From the NCBI GenBank assembly GCA_003222205.1, contig QHVC01000112.1, forward strand, positions 1-36,369: DNA of 36,369 bases. The letters run 5' to 3'. Of the stretch, positions 14,197-21,319 are shown piece by piece. This DNA is from Gemmatimonadota bacterium. GTDB lineage: Bacteria; Gemmatimonadota; Gemmatimonadetes; Gemmatimonadales; GWC2-71-9. The position numbers were made by a program, and so were the translations under genes. How positions within the stretch are numbered: the first letter of the stretch is position 1; the number at the start of each line of letters is the position of its first letter. Under the pieces are notes generated by a model, which saw nothing but the letters and a program-made list of their open reading frames with translations, ran no database searches and had not been told where the DNA came from.

Positions 14197-15509
14197 AACT
14201 GGGCGTCATCTCCCTCGGCTGCGATAAAGCCACCGTCGACTCCGAACGGCTGGTCGGCGAGCTGGTGGGGCATGGCGCCCGCCTCACCGACGACCTCCCC
14301 CAGGCCGACGTCATCCTCGTCAACACATGCGGGTTCATCGACGCGGCGAAGCGGGAGTCCATCGAAGCGATGCTGGAGGCGACGAAGTACAAAGCCGTAG
14401 GGGCGGTAAAGGCGGTCGTGGCGGTCGGGTGCTTGGTGGAGCGATACAAGACGGAGCTGGCCGCCGAGATTCCTGAAGTCGATCTCTTCCTGGGATTCTC
14501 CGATTTGCACAAGCTGGTCCCCGCGCTCGCTGAGCGGGGCCTGCTCGAGGATCCCGTCGCTACGCATCCCGGCGTCCGCCAGTTCCTGGGCGGCCCCCAC
14601 CACGTCCGCTACCTCAAGATCTCCGAGGGCTGCGATCACACCTGCGCGTTCTGCGCGATCCCGCTGATGCGCGGCAAGCACCGCTCCGAGCCGCTCGAGC
14701 GGCTGGTGCGCGAGGCGCAGACGCTGGAGGCCCAGGGGGCGAAGGAGATCAACCTCGTCGCGCAGGACCTGGGCCATTTCGGGCGCGACCTGGGGCGCGG
14801 CGGTCCGCAGCTCCCCGACCTGCTCGAAGCGCTGCTCCGTGAAACGACCGTCCCCTGGCTCCGGCTCCTCTACGTTTATTCCGCGGGTCTCACCGAGCGG
14901 CTGGTCGAGCTGGTGGCCCGCGAACCCCGGATCGTGCCGTATCTGGATATGCCGATCCAGCACGCCAGTGACCGCATGCTGGAACGCATGCGCCGGCCCG
15001 AGCGGCAGCGCACGCTGCGCGAAAAGCTCGAGTGGCTGCGCGGCGCCATTCCCGATCTCGCGATCCGCACCACCTGCCTCGTGGGGTTCCCCGGTGAGAC
15101 GGACGCCGACTTCCACGAGCTACTCGAGTTTCTCGAGGAGGCGCAGTTCGATCGATTGGGGGCGTTCGCCTTCTCGCCGCAGGAGGGGACCCGGGCGGCA
15201 CGGTATCCGGACGACGTCCCCGACCCGGTGAAGCGGGAGCGACTCGAGGAGCTGTTGGAAGTGCAGCGCGCGATCTCCGCCGAGCGGCTGGCGCGCTTCG
15301 TGGGCCGCGAGGCCGACGTGCTCGTGGACCGCGTGGCGGACCCGCAGGATGGCGGCGCCACTCACGTTGGCAGGGTGCAGTGGCAGGCGGATGACGTGGA
15401 TGGGGTGACCTACGTGGCACAGGGGGGATGGGCGGAGCCGGGGACCTTCCTCAAGGTACGCCTCGCCGACAGCGAGGACTACGATTTCCGGGGAGTCGCC
15501 GGCGCGTGA
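14193..15509 (+). CDS. rimO: Ribosomal protein S12 methylthiotransferase RimO
   Basis: 438 residues from ATG 14193. The N-terminal UPF0004 domain has Cys10, Cys46 and Cys80 for the auxiliary Fe-S cluster; the radical SAM domain has the CxxxCxxC motif at Cys147, 151 and 154; and the C-terminal TRAM domain covers about 375-435. It adds a methylthio group to an aspartate of ribosomal protein S12 (uS12). The first motif reads LGCDKATVDSE rather than the common LGCPKNLVDSE, but the cysteine is kept. RimO is favoured over MiaB by the VDSE context, the QHASDRMLERMRRP segment and the length. It overlaps hemL by four bases. Confidence 0.94.
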   Translation: MKLGVISLGCDKATVDSERLVGELVGHGARLTDDLPQADVILVNTCGFIDAAKRESIEAMLEATKYKAVGAVKAVVAVGCLVERYKTELAAEIPEVDLFLGFSDLHKLVPALAERGLLEDPVATHPGVRQFLGGPHHVRYLKISEGCDHTCAFCAIPLMRGKHRSEPLERLVREAQTLEAQGAKEINLVAQDLGHFGRDLGRGGPQLPDLLEALLRETTVPWLRLLYVYSAGLTERLVELVAREPRIVPYLDMPIQHASDRMLERMRRPERQRTLREKLEWLRGAIPDLAIRTTCLVGFPGETDADFHELLEFLEEAQFDRLGAFAFSPQEGTRAARYPDDVPDPVKRERLEELLEVQRAISAERLARFVGREADVLVDRVADPQDGGATHVGRVQWQADDVDGVTYVAQGGWAEPGTFLKVRLADSEDYDFRGVAGA

Positions 15510-16792
15510 GTCGCTCGGCCGCCCTGTTCGACCGAGCGCAGGCGGTACTGCCGGGAGGCGTCAATTCGCCGGTGCGGGCGTTCCGGGCGGTGGGCGGGAC
15601 GCCCTTTTTCGTGGCCAGCGCCGCGGGCGCGCGGCTCACCGACGTGGACGGGCGGACGTACGTGGACTACGTGTGCTCCTGGGGGCCGCTGATTCTGGGG
15701 CACGCGCCCCCGGCCGTGCTCGCGGCGATCCGGGACGCGGCGGCGCGGGGCTGGACGTACGGCGCCCCGTCCGGGGCCGAAGTGGAGCTGGCCGAGCTGG
15801 TGCGGCGGCGCATGCCCGCGGTCGAGATGGTCCGCTTCGTCAACAGCGGCACCGAGGCGACGATGGCCGCCGTGCGGGTGGCCCGCGCCGCGACGCGTCG
15901 CGACCTGATCCTCAAGTTCGACGGCTGCTACCACGGGCATGGTGACGGCTTTCTCGTGAAGGCCGGTTCCGGCGTCGCGACGCTGGGTCTCCCGGACAGC
16001 CCCGGCGTCCCGGCGGGCGTCGCGGGACTCACGCTGTCGGTCCCGTTCAACGACGTGGCGGCCGTCGAGGAGGTGTTTCAGCGGCGGGGCGCGGATCTCG
16101 CGGCCGTGATCGTGGAGCCGTTCGTCGGTAATGTCGGATTCATCCCACCCGAGCCGCAGTTCCACCCCACGCTGCGACGGCTGTGCGACCGGCACGGCGC
16201 CCTGTTGATCTTCGATGAAGTGATGACCGGCTTTCGGGTCGCGCCGGGCGGGGCCCAGGAACGGATCGGGATCCGGCCCGATTTGACGACGCTGGGCAAG
16301 ATCATCGGAGGTGGGATGCCGGTCGGCGCTTACGGCGGCCGGGGCGACCTGATGCGCCTCGTGGCACCGGCGGGGCCGGTGTACCAGGCGGGAACCCTGG
16401 CGGGGAATCCGGTGGCGATGGCCGCCGGCCTCGCAACGCTCGCGGCGACGGCGACGCCGGACTTCTACGAAGCCCTGGAGCGACGAACCGCGCGACTCGT
16501 CGCGGGTATAGCGGACGCGGCCCGCCGCCGGCAGGTCCCGATGACCGTGGGCCACGCGGGCTCGATGTGGGGCGTGTACCTGGCGCCGGGGCCGGTTCGC
16601 AACTACGCCGAGGCGAAGGCGACCGACACCACGCTGTTCGCGAGCTGGCACCGGGCCGCCCTGGCGCGCGGCGTGTTCCTGCCGCCGTCAGCGTTCGAGG
16701 CCGCCTTCGTCTCCAGCGCGCACACGGATGCGGACATCGACTTCACAATCGAGCAGCTCGACGCGGCGCTTGGCGAAGCGCGCGCTCGTTAG
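15506..16792 (+). CDS. hemL: Glutamate-1-semialdehyde 2,1-aminomutase
   Basis: 428 residues from GTG 15506 (GTGA overlap with rimO). It opens with the expected LFDRAQAVLPGGVNSPVRAF, has FVNSGTEATMAA for phosphate binding, FDEVMTGFR with the Asp that contacts the PLP ring, and Lys265 in TLGKIIGGG as Schiff-base lysine. It converts glutamate-1-semialdehyde to 5-aminolevulinate, the first dedicated step of haem and tetrapyrrole synthesis by the C5 route. Length and motifs are normal. Haem supply would also serve the haem-c lipoprotein at the left edge, although that link is only contextual. Confidence 0.96.
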   Translation: MSRSAALFDRAQAVLPGGVNSPVRAFRAVGGTPFFVASAAGARLTDVDGRTYVDYVCSWGPLILGHAPPAVLAAIRDAAARGWTYGAPSGAEVELAELVRRRMPAVEMVRFVNSGTEATMAAVRVARAATRRDLILKFDGCYHGHGDGFLVKAGSGVATLGLPDSPGVPAGVAGLTLSVPFNDVAAVEEVFQRRGADLAAVIVEPFVGNVGFIPPEPQFHPTLRRLCDRHGALLIFDEVMTGFRVAPGGAQERIGIRPDLTTLGKIIGGGMPVGAYGGRGDLMRLVAPAGPVYQAGTLAGNPVAMAAGLATLAATATPDFYEALERRTARLVAGIADAARRRQVPMTVGHAGSMWGVYLAPGPVRNYAEAKATDTTLFASWHRAALARGVFLPPSAFEAAFVSSAHTDADIDFTIEQLDAALGEARAR

Positions 16793-18008
16793 TCTCCTCG
16801 CCGCCCTGGCGGCGGGGTGCCACCGTCCGCCGGCGACCCTCCCGGGGGCGGAGCCCGAGATCCGGGTCGGGCTGGTGACGGGCGCCGCGACCGTGCGGCT
16901 CGGCGGAGACGGCGAGTTGTTCGTCACCGATGACGGCTCCGGCCAACCGGTGACCGCGATCCCCGCTGGAGAGACCTGGACGGCGGTGGCGGACAGCGCC
17001 GGGGCCGGCGTCCAGCTGGTGCGGCCGGACTCGACGCGGACGGAGTCGCACCGCGGCGTGTCGGTCGTCAACGTGACCGAGGACCGCTTCGCGATGGTGA
17101 ACGGCCGCCGCTACCGCGGGCGCGTGGGGATCTTCCGGACGCGCGGCGGCCTCACCACGGTGAATCGGTTGCCGGTCGATGCGTACGTCGCGGGCGTGCT
17201 GGGGTTGGAGCTGGGCGCGCGTCGCTCCGACGAGCTGGAGGCGCTGCTGGCGCAGGCGATCGTGTCGCGCACCTTCGCCTTGCGCAACCGGGGCCGCTGG
17301 GAATCGGACGGCTTCGACGCCACGGCCGACACGCGCGACCAGGTGTACTTCGGCGTCGTCGCCGAGACGCCGCAGGTGTGGGAGGCCGTGCGGGCGACGG
17401 CCGGCGAGGTGCTGATGTACCGCGGCGAGCTCGTCGACGCGTTTTTCCATTCCACGTGCGGCTACAGCACCGCGGGCGTGGAGGAGGCGTTCAAAGGGGC
17501 GCAGCCGCGGCCGTACTTGAAGCCCGTTTCGGATGCGCGCGGCGGCGGCCACTACTACTGCGATCTGTCACCGCGATTTCGCTGGCGCGAGCAGTGGGAT
17601 GCCCAACAGCTGCGCGCTATATTGTCGCGAACCTTGCCGGCGGTGATGAACGTGGGGGGGGATGGGCTGCAGCGCATCACCGACGTCGAGGTGACGCAGA
17701 CGACCCGCTCGGGGCGGGTCGGGGAGCTGCGCATCGTATTCGAGCGCGGCGACGTGCGCATTCCGGGCACCGATGTCCGCGCCGTGCTGCGGCCCGATGC
17801 CGGCAGCCTGCTCCAGAGCAGCGCCTTTCAGGTGACCGTCACCAAGAGCGACGGCGCGCTGAGCCGCCTCGTCGCCGCGGGTGCGGGCTCGGGCCACGGC
17901 GTGGGGTTCTGCCAGTGGGGGGCCATCGGCCGGGCCCGCGCCGGGCAGCGCCATCGGGAGATCCTCACCACCTATTTCCCGGGGACGAGCGTTGAGAAGC
18001 TCTATTAG
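16770..18008 (+). CDS. SpoIID/LytB-domain lipoprotein
   Basis: 412 residues from TTG 16770, inside the last 23 bases of hemL. This start gives a clean lipoprotein signal (AKRALVSLLAALAAGC, Cys17); an ATG at 16728 would add 14 polar residues and spoil it. The SpoIID domain covers about 110-400: a RGRVGIFRTRGGL beta segment, LPVDAYVAGVLGLE, the QAIVSRTFALRN helix with the QAxxxRT pattern, and a C-terminal GHGVGFCQWGA motif. SpoIID proteins are lytic transglycosylases that trim denuded glycan. In a non-sporulating cell it probably works in peptidoglycan remodelling or division. It overlaps the following gene by 17 bases. Confidence 0.88.
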   Translation: MAKRALVSLLAALAAGCHRPPATLPGAEPEIRVGLVTGAATVRLGGDGELFVTDDGSGQPVTAIPAGETWTAVADSAGAGVQLVRPDSTRTESHRGVSVVNVTEDRFAMVNGRRYRGRVGIFRTRGGLTTVNRLPVDAYVAGVLGLELGARRSDELEALLAQAIVSRTFALRNRGRWESDGFDATADTRDQVYFGVVAETPQVWEAVRATAGEVLMYRGELVDAFFHSTCGYSTAGVEEAFKGAQPRPYLKPVSDARGGGHYYCDLSPRFRWREQWDAQQLRAILSRTLPAVMNVGGDGLQRITDVEVTQTTRSGRVGELRIVFERGDVRIPGTDVRAVLRPDAGSLLQSSAFQVTVTKSDGALSRLVAAGAGSGHGVGFCQWGAIGRARAGQRHREILTTYFPGTSVEKLY

Positions 18009-18645
18009 AGCGGTCGTCTTAGTGGTGCTTGTGTCCGCCAGTCCGGCAGTCCGCCTGTCCGCGCAAGGCGTCTTGAGCCAGTTCTCCTACGACAGCCTCG
18101 GACTCTCAGGCGTCCAAGCCGACCTCGGCGTTCTCGGCGCGAGCCGCCTGCGCGGCACCGTGGTAGGGGGCGTGCGCCTCGATTTCGGGCGCGTCGCGCC
18201 GCGGGTGCGCGTGCTGCTCGGGCTGTCGTACTTCAAGGGGGAGTTCGACCAGCGGGCCACCGCCGAGCTCGCGCGGCGGCTCCGCGCGATCGTCAACGAC
18301 CCCGACTCCAACTTCTCCATCGACGTGGGCCGCATTCAGTGGTCTGATCTCACGGGGGACGTAGACCTCCAATACGTGCTCCCGCAGGGGCGGACGGTGA
18401 CGGCGTACCTCGGCGCGGGGTTGAGCGTTCACGTGATGAACGGCAGTGGGGCCGCCATCAACGGGACGTTCGTCGAGGACGCCCTGGATGGCGTGGCGGC
18501 GGGGCTGAACGGCACCCTCGGGTTCGAGATCGCCACCAGCCCCGCGTGGCGGTTCACGCTGGAAGCGCGCGGCGTGCTGTCCACCCAGTTGTCGACCGGC
18601 TCGCTGCGCGCCGGCCTGATGTACCGCCTCTCCGGCAAGCGATGA
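17992..18645 (+). CDS. Probable outer-membrane beta-barrel protein
   Basis: 217 residues from TTG 17992, within the end of the SpoIID gene. The signal peptide (about 1-25, RSSIRAVVLVVLVSA to RLSAQG) ends at a plausible AQ cleavage site. The mature part alternates polar and hydrophobic residues with Gly turns and ends in LRAGLMYRLSGKR, like a small eight-stranded barrel of the OmpA/OmpW type. There are no cysteines. TTG is the only start that keeps the basic n-region directly before the hydrophobic core. The signal peptide is partly encoded by an octamer repeat (18033-18063). The barrel call is from pattern, not homology. Confidence 0.7.
   Translation: MRSSIRAVVLVVLVSASPAVRLSAQGVLSQFSYDSLGLSGVQADLGVLGASRLRGTVVGGVRLDFGRVAPRVRVLLGLSYFKGEFDQRATAELARRLRAIVNDPDSNFSIDVGRIQWSDLTGDVDLQYVLPQGRTVTAYLGAGLSVHVMNGSGAAINGTFVEDALDGVAAGLNGTLGFEIATSPAWRFTLEARGVLSTQLSTGSLRAGLMYRLSGKR
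18033..18063 (+). repeat. Octamer array inside a signal-peptide coding region
   Basis: Four consecutive units GTCCGCCA, GTCCGGCA, GTCCGCCT and GTCCGCG(c). They follow the GTCCGNCN pattern of the right arm at 4371-4405. They encode the second half of the signal peptide (SASPAVRLSAQ), a region with low sequence constraint. No facing arm is seen here. Confidence 0.65.
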
Positions 18646-19649
18646 ACGAGCCCCTGCGCGTGGCGGTCGTCGGCGCAGGGGCCATCGCCCAGGTCGCGCA
18701 CCTCCCGGTGCTGCGCCGGCTGGCCGGCGTGGAAATCGCCTGCATCTGCGACAACGACCTTTCCAAGGCGCAGGCGCTGGCCGGGCGGTTCGACGTGAAG
18801 GAGACGTACGACGACATCGAAGAGGTGCTGAAATACGCCCGCGCCGACGCGGTCGTGATCTGCACGCCCAACCACCTCCACGAGACCCATGTCGTCACCG
18901 CCCTGGCGGCGGGCCTGCACGTGCTGTGCGAACGGCCGCTCGCGCTCTCGACGGGCGGCGTCGAGAACGTGCTGCGCGCCAGCGAGCGCTATGGCCGGCG
19001 CGTGCTCGTCGGAATGAATCACCGCTTCCGCCCCGACGTGCAGGTCGTGCGGGGCTTCTTGGCGGGCGGGGAGCTCGGCTCCCTCGAGGTGATCCGCGGC
19101 GGGTGGTACACCTTTCAGCCGAGCCGCCAGCAGCTGACGTGGCGGCTGCGGCGCCAGGAGGCCGGAGGCGGTGCGTTCCTGGACCTGGGGCTGCCGCTCC
19201 TCGACCTGGGGCTGTGGCTCGCCGGATGGCCGATCCCCAAGCGCGTCTCCGCGCACCTGCCGGGGCGCGGGGCCGACACGGTCGAGGACATGGGCTCGGC
19301 GCTGGTGGTGTGCGAGAACGGCGTGTCGGTGTCGGTGGACTCGAGCTGGCGCTACCTGGGCGAAGGCGAGCGCTTCTGGTTCGACGTGGTCGGCAAGAAA
19401 GGGGCGGCGACGATCGGTCCGCTGCGCGTGTTCCGGGAGGTCCATGGGACCCCGACCGATGTGACGCCCACGGGCGCGAGCGGTCGCGAGACCGCGTTCA
19501 CGCAGTCGTACCGGGCCGAATGGACGTATTTCCTGGCCGTGATGAAGGGTGACGTGAACGCCCCGCCTCCCAAGGATCAGCTCGCGCTGCAGCGCGTGGT
19601 CGACGCCGTCTACCGCTCCGCCGACGAAGGCCGCGACGTGATCCTGTGA
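18642..19649 (+). CDS. Gfo/Idh/MocA-like Rossmann protein lacking catalytic Lys and His
   Basis: 335 residues from ATG 18642 (ATGA overlap with the barrel gene). The N-terminal Rossmann fold starts RVAVVGAGAIAQVAHLP (6-22), with CTPNHLHETHV as expected, and the C-terminal Gfo/Idh/MocA alpha/beta domain covers about 125-330. The family's EKP motif, whose lysine is catalytic, reads ERP (Arg98), and the GxHxxD motif reads GLPLLDL, with Pro185 in place of the histidine. A normal sugar or inositol dehydrogenase reaction is therefore doubtful; NAD(P) binding may remain. It lies between an outer-membrane protein and lnt, so an envelope or glycan role is plausible but unproven. Confidence 0.88.
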   Translation: MNEPLRVAVVGAGAIAQVAHLPVLRRLAGVEIACICDNDLSKAQALAGRFDVKETYDDIEEVLKYARADAVVICTPNHLHETHVVTALAAGLHVLCERPLALSTGGVENVLRASERYGRRVLVGMNHRFRPDVQVVRGFLAGGELGSLEVIRGGWYTFQPSRQQLTWRLRRQEAGGGAFLDLGLPLLDLGLWLAGWPIPKRVSAHLPGRGADTVEDMGSALVVCENGVSVSVDSSWRYLGEGERFWFDVVGKKGAATIGPLRVFREVHGTPTDVTPTGASGRETAFTQSYRAEWTYFLAVMKGDVNAPPPKDQLALQRVVDAVYRSADEGRDVIL

Positions 19650-21187
19650 GCCGCGGCCGCGCGGCTGCCCTGACCGCCCTGGGCGCGCTCGCGCTCCTGG
19701 CGAGCTACGCGCCGTTCCGACTCCCGCCAATCAGCTTCGTCGCCGTCACCCCCGCTGTCCTGCTCATGCTCGACGCCATCTCCGCCGGGGACCCTCGCCG
19801 GGCGTTCCGCCGCGGCTTCTGGTACGGCGTGGCGTGCTTCGGGCTCGTGCTCTACTGGATGGTCGTGGCCCTGTGGCACTTCACGGCGTTCGCCGCGCTC
19901 GGCTACCTCGCGACCATCGCGATCCTCGGCGGGTTGACCGGCGCGTTGTTTTGGTTCGTCGTCCGCCTGCGGCTCGGGCTGCCGGCCGTGCCCCTCGCTC
20001 TCGTGTTTCCGATCGCGTGGACGTCGCTGGAGTGGATCGTCGGCCATCTGGGGGACATCCGATTCCCGTGGCTCGGCCTCGGGACGTCGCTGTCGGATGC
20101 GCCGGTCCTGGTGCAATGGGCCGACCTCGCGGGCGCGCGCGGGGTGACGTTGTGGCTCGCCTGGTGCAACGTGACGCTGGCAACCGCGTGGGGAGCGGGG
20201 AGTGGGACGCTGCGGTGGCGGCCGGTGGTCGCGGTGCTCGCGACGGTGGCGCTCGCAGGGGGGTACGGGGCGTGGCGGATGCGCACCCTCCCGACGCGGG
20301 AAGTCGGGCTCGTCGGCATGATCCAGCCGAACGAGGGGTACGACGAGAAGTGGTCGCGCCAACCGGACAGCGTCGTGGCGAAGCTGCTCGAGCTGACGCG
20401 GCGGGTGCGGGCGCAATACCGACCCGACGTCATCTTTTGGCCCGAGGCGGCGCTCCCCGGCTGGCTCGATCAGCAGCCCGCGTGGGACGATTCCATCGCG
20501 CGGCTCGCGCGGGAAAGCCACACGCCGATCCTGGTCGGCGGGTTGCATGTGGAGTGGCTGACGGGCGGCGCGTACCGCGGCTACAACGCGGCCTTCTTTT
20601 ATGACTCCACTGGCGCCCGGCGACCCTGGCCGATTTACGAGAAGCACTATCTGGTGCCCGTGGTCGAGCGCGTGCCGTTCGTCCCCGTGAGCTGGTTTCG
20701 CCGCGTGCCGGGGCTGGCGCGCTGGTCCGGCGGCTTTGCGCCCGGGCGGGATCTGCCGGTCTATGGGACGGGGATCGGCCGCTTCGGTGTGCTGATCTGC
20801 TACGAGTCGGCGTTCGAGGACCTGCCGCGCGGCTATCGCCGCGCCGGCGCCGATTTCCTGGTCAACATCACCAACGACGCCTGGTTCGGCCGCACGGCCG
20901 CGCCATACCAGCACGCCTCCCACCTCGTGCTCCGCGCCATCGAAACGCGCATGGGCGTGGCGCGCGCCGCCAACTCCGGGGTCAGCGAGCTGGTGGATCC
21001 GTTGGGGCGCGTCTCTGACGCCACGAGACTGGACCAGGAGGCGATCGTGGGCGCGCGGCTGCGCACCAGCGACGTGCGCACCCTCTACGTGCGGTTGGGG
21101 GACTGGGTGGGGACGTTGAGCCTGATCGGGACCGCCGGCTTGGCGCTCGGGCTGATCTGGCTGCGGTGGCGCCGGGAGAAATACTAA
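19646..21187 (+). CDS. lnt: Apolipoprotein N-acyltransferase
   Basis: 513 residues from GTG 19646 (GTGA overlap). About six N-terminal membrane helices (1-210) are followed by a periplasmic nitrilase-like domain and a last helix (about 490-508). The catalytic triad is intact: Glu267 in WPEAALP, Lys333 in YEKHYLVP and Cys385 in LICYESAF. It adds the third acyl chain to the N-terminal cysteine of lipoproteins, completing their maturation. Lipoproteins in the window (the Ig/haem protein and the SpoIID protein) are likely substrates. A short G-rich stretch (20189-20210, GGGGAGC and GGGGAGT) codes for a soluble loop and resembles the repeat family weakly. Confidence 0.95.
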   Translation: MSRGRAAALTALGALALLASYAPFRLPPISFVAVTPAVLLMLDAISAGDPRRAFRRGFWYGVACFGLVLYWMVVALWHFTAFAALGYLATIAILGGLTGALFWFVVRLRLGLPAVPLALVFPIAWTSLEWIVGHLGDIRFPWLGLGTSLSDAPVLVQWADLAGARGVTLWLAWCNVTLATAWGAGSGTLRWRPVVAVLATVALAGGYGAWRMRTLPTREVGLVGMIQPNEGYDEKWSRQPDSVVAKLLELTRRVRAQYRPDVIFWPEAALPGWLDQQPAWDDSIARLARESHTPILVGGLHVEWLTGGAYRGYNAAFFYDSTGARRPWPIYEKHYLVPVVERVPFVPVSWFRRVPGLARWSGGFAPGRDLPVYGTGIGRFGVLICYESAFEDLPRGYRRAGADFLVNITNDAWFGRTAAPYQHASHLVLRAIETRMGVARAANSGVSELVDPLGRVSDATRLDQEAIVGARLRTSDVRTLYVRLGDWVGTLSLIGTAGLALGLIWLRWRREKY

Positions 21188-21305
21188 TGCGGAGTGGGGA
21201 ATGCGGAATGCGGAGTTGATCGAGCGCTGGTCGTGCACGAGGGCTGGCGTTGAGGTGCGACCGCGGCGCGATCCATTCCGCATTCCGCATTCCGCAGTCC
21301 GCATT
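21186..21305. repeat. 31-bp inverted arms built of GGAATGC-type heptamers
   Basis: Between lnt and hyuA. The left arm (21186-21216) and the right arm (21275-21305) are complementary at 28 of 31 positions. Each is a run of heptamers of the AATGCGG/CCGCATT type, with small variants such as AGTGGGG on the left and AGTCCGC on the right. The spacer is about 58 bases and also has a weaker inner pairing (GATCGAGCGC with GCGCGATC). It may form a large hairpin in RNA or cruciform DNA. The lnt stop TAA touches the left arm. No T-run follows, so standard termination is not supported. Confidence 0.9.
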
Positions 21306-21319
21306 GTGGTGGGGGGACG

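Noticed and set aside
20189-20210. Further coding repeat in lnt (GGGGAGC GGGGAGT)
   Set aside because: Only two to three imperfect units in a short loop; too weak to separate from chance G-richness.
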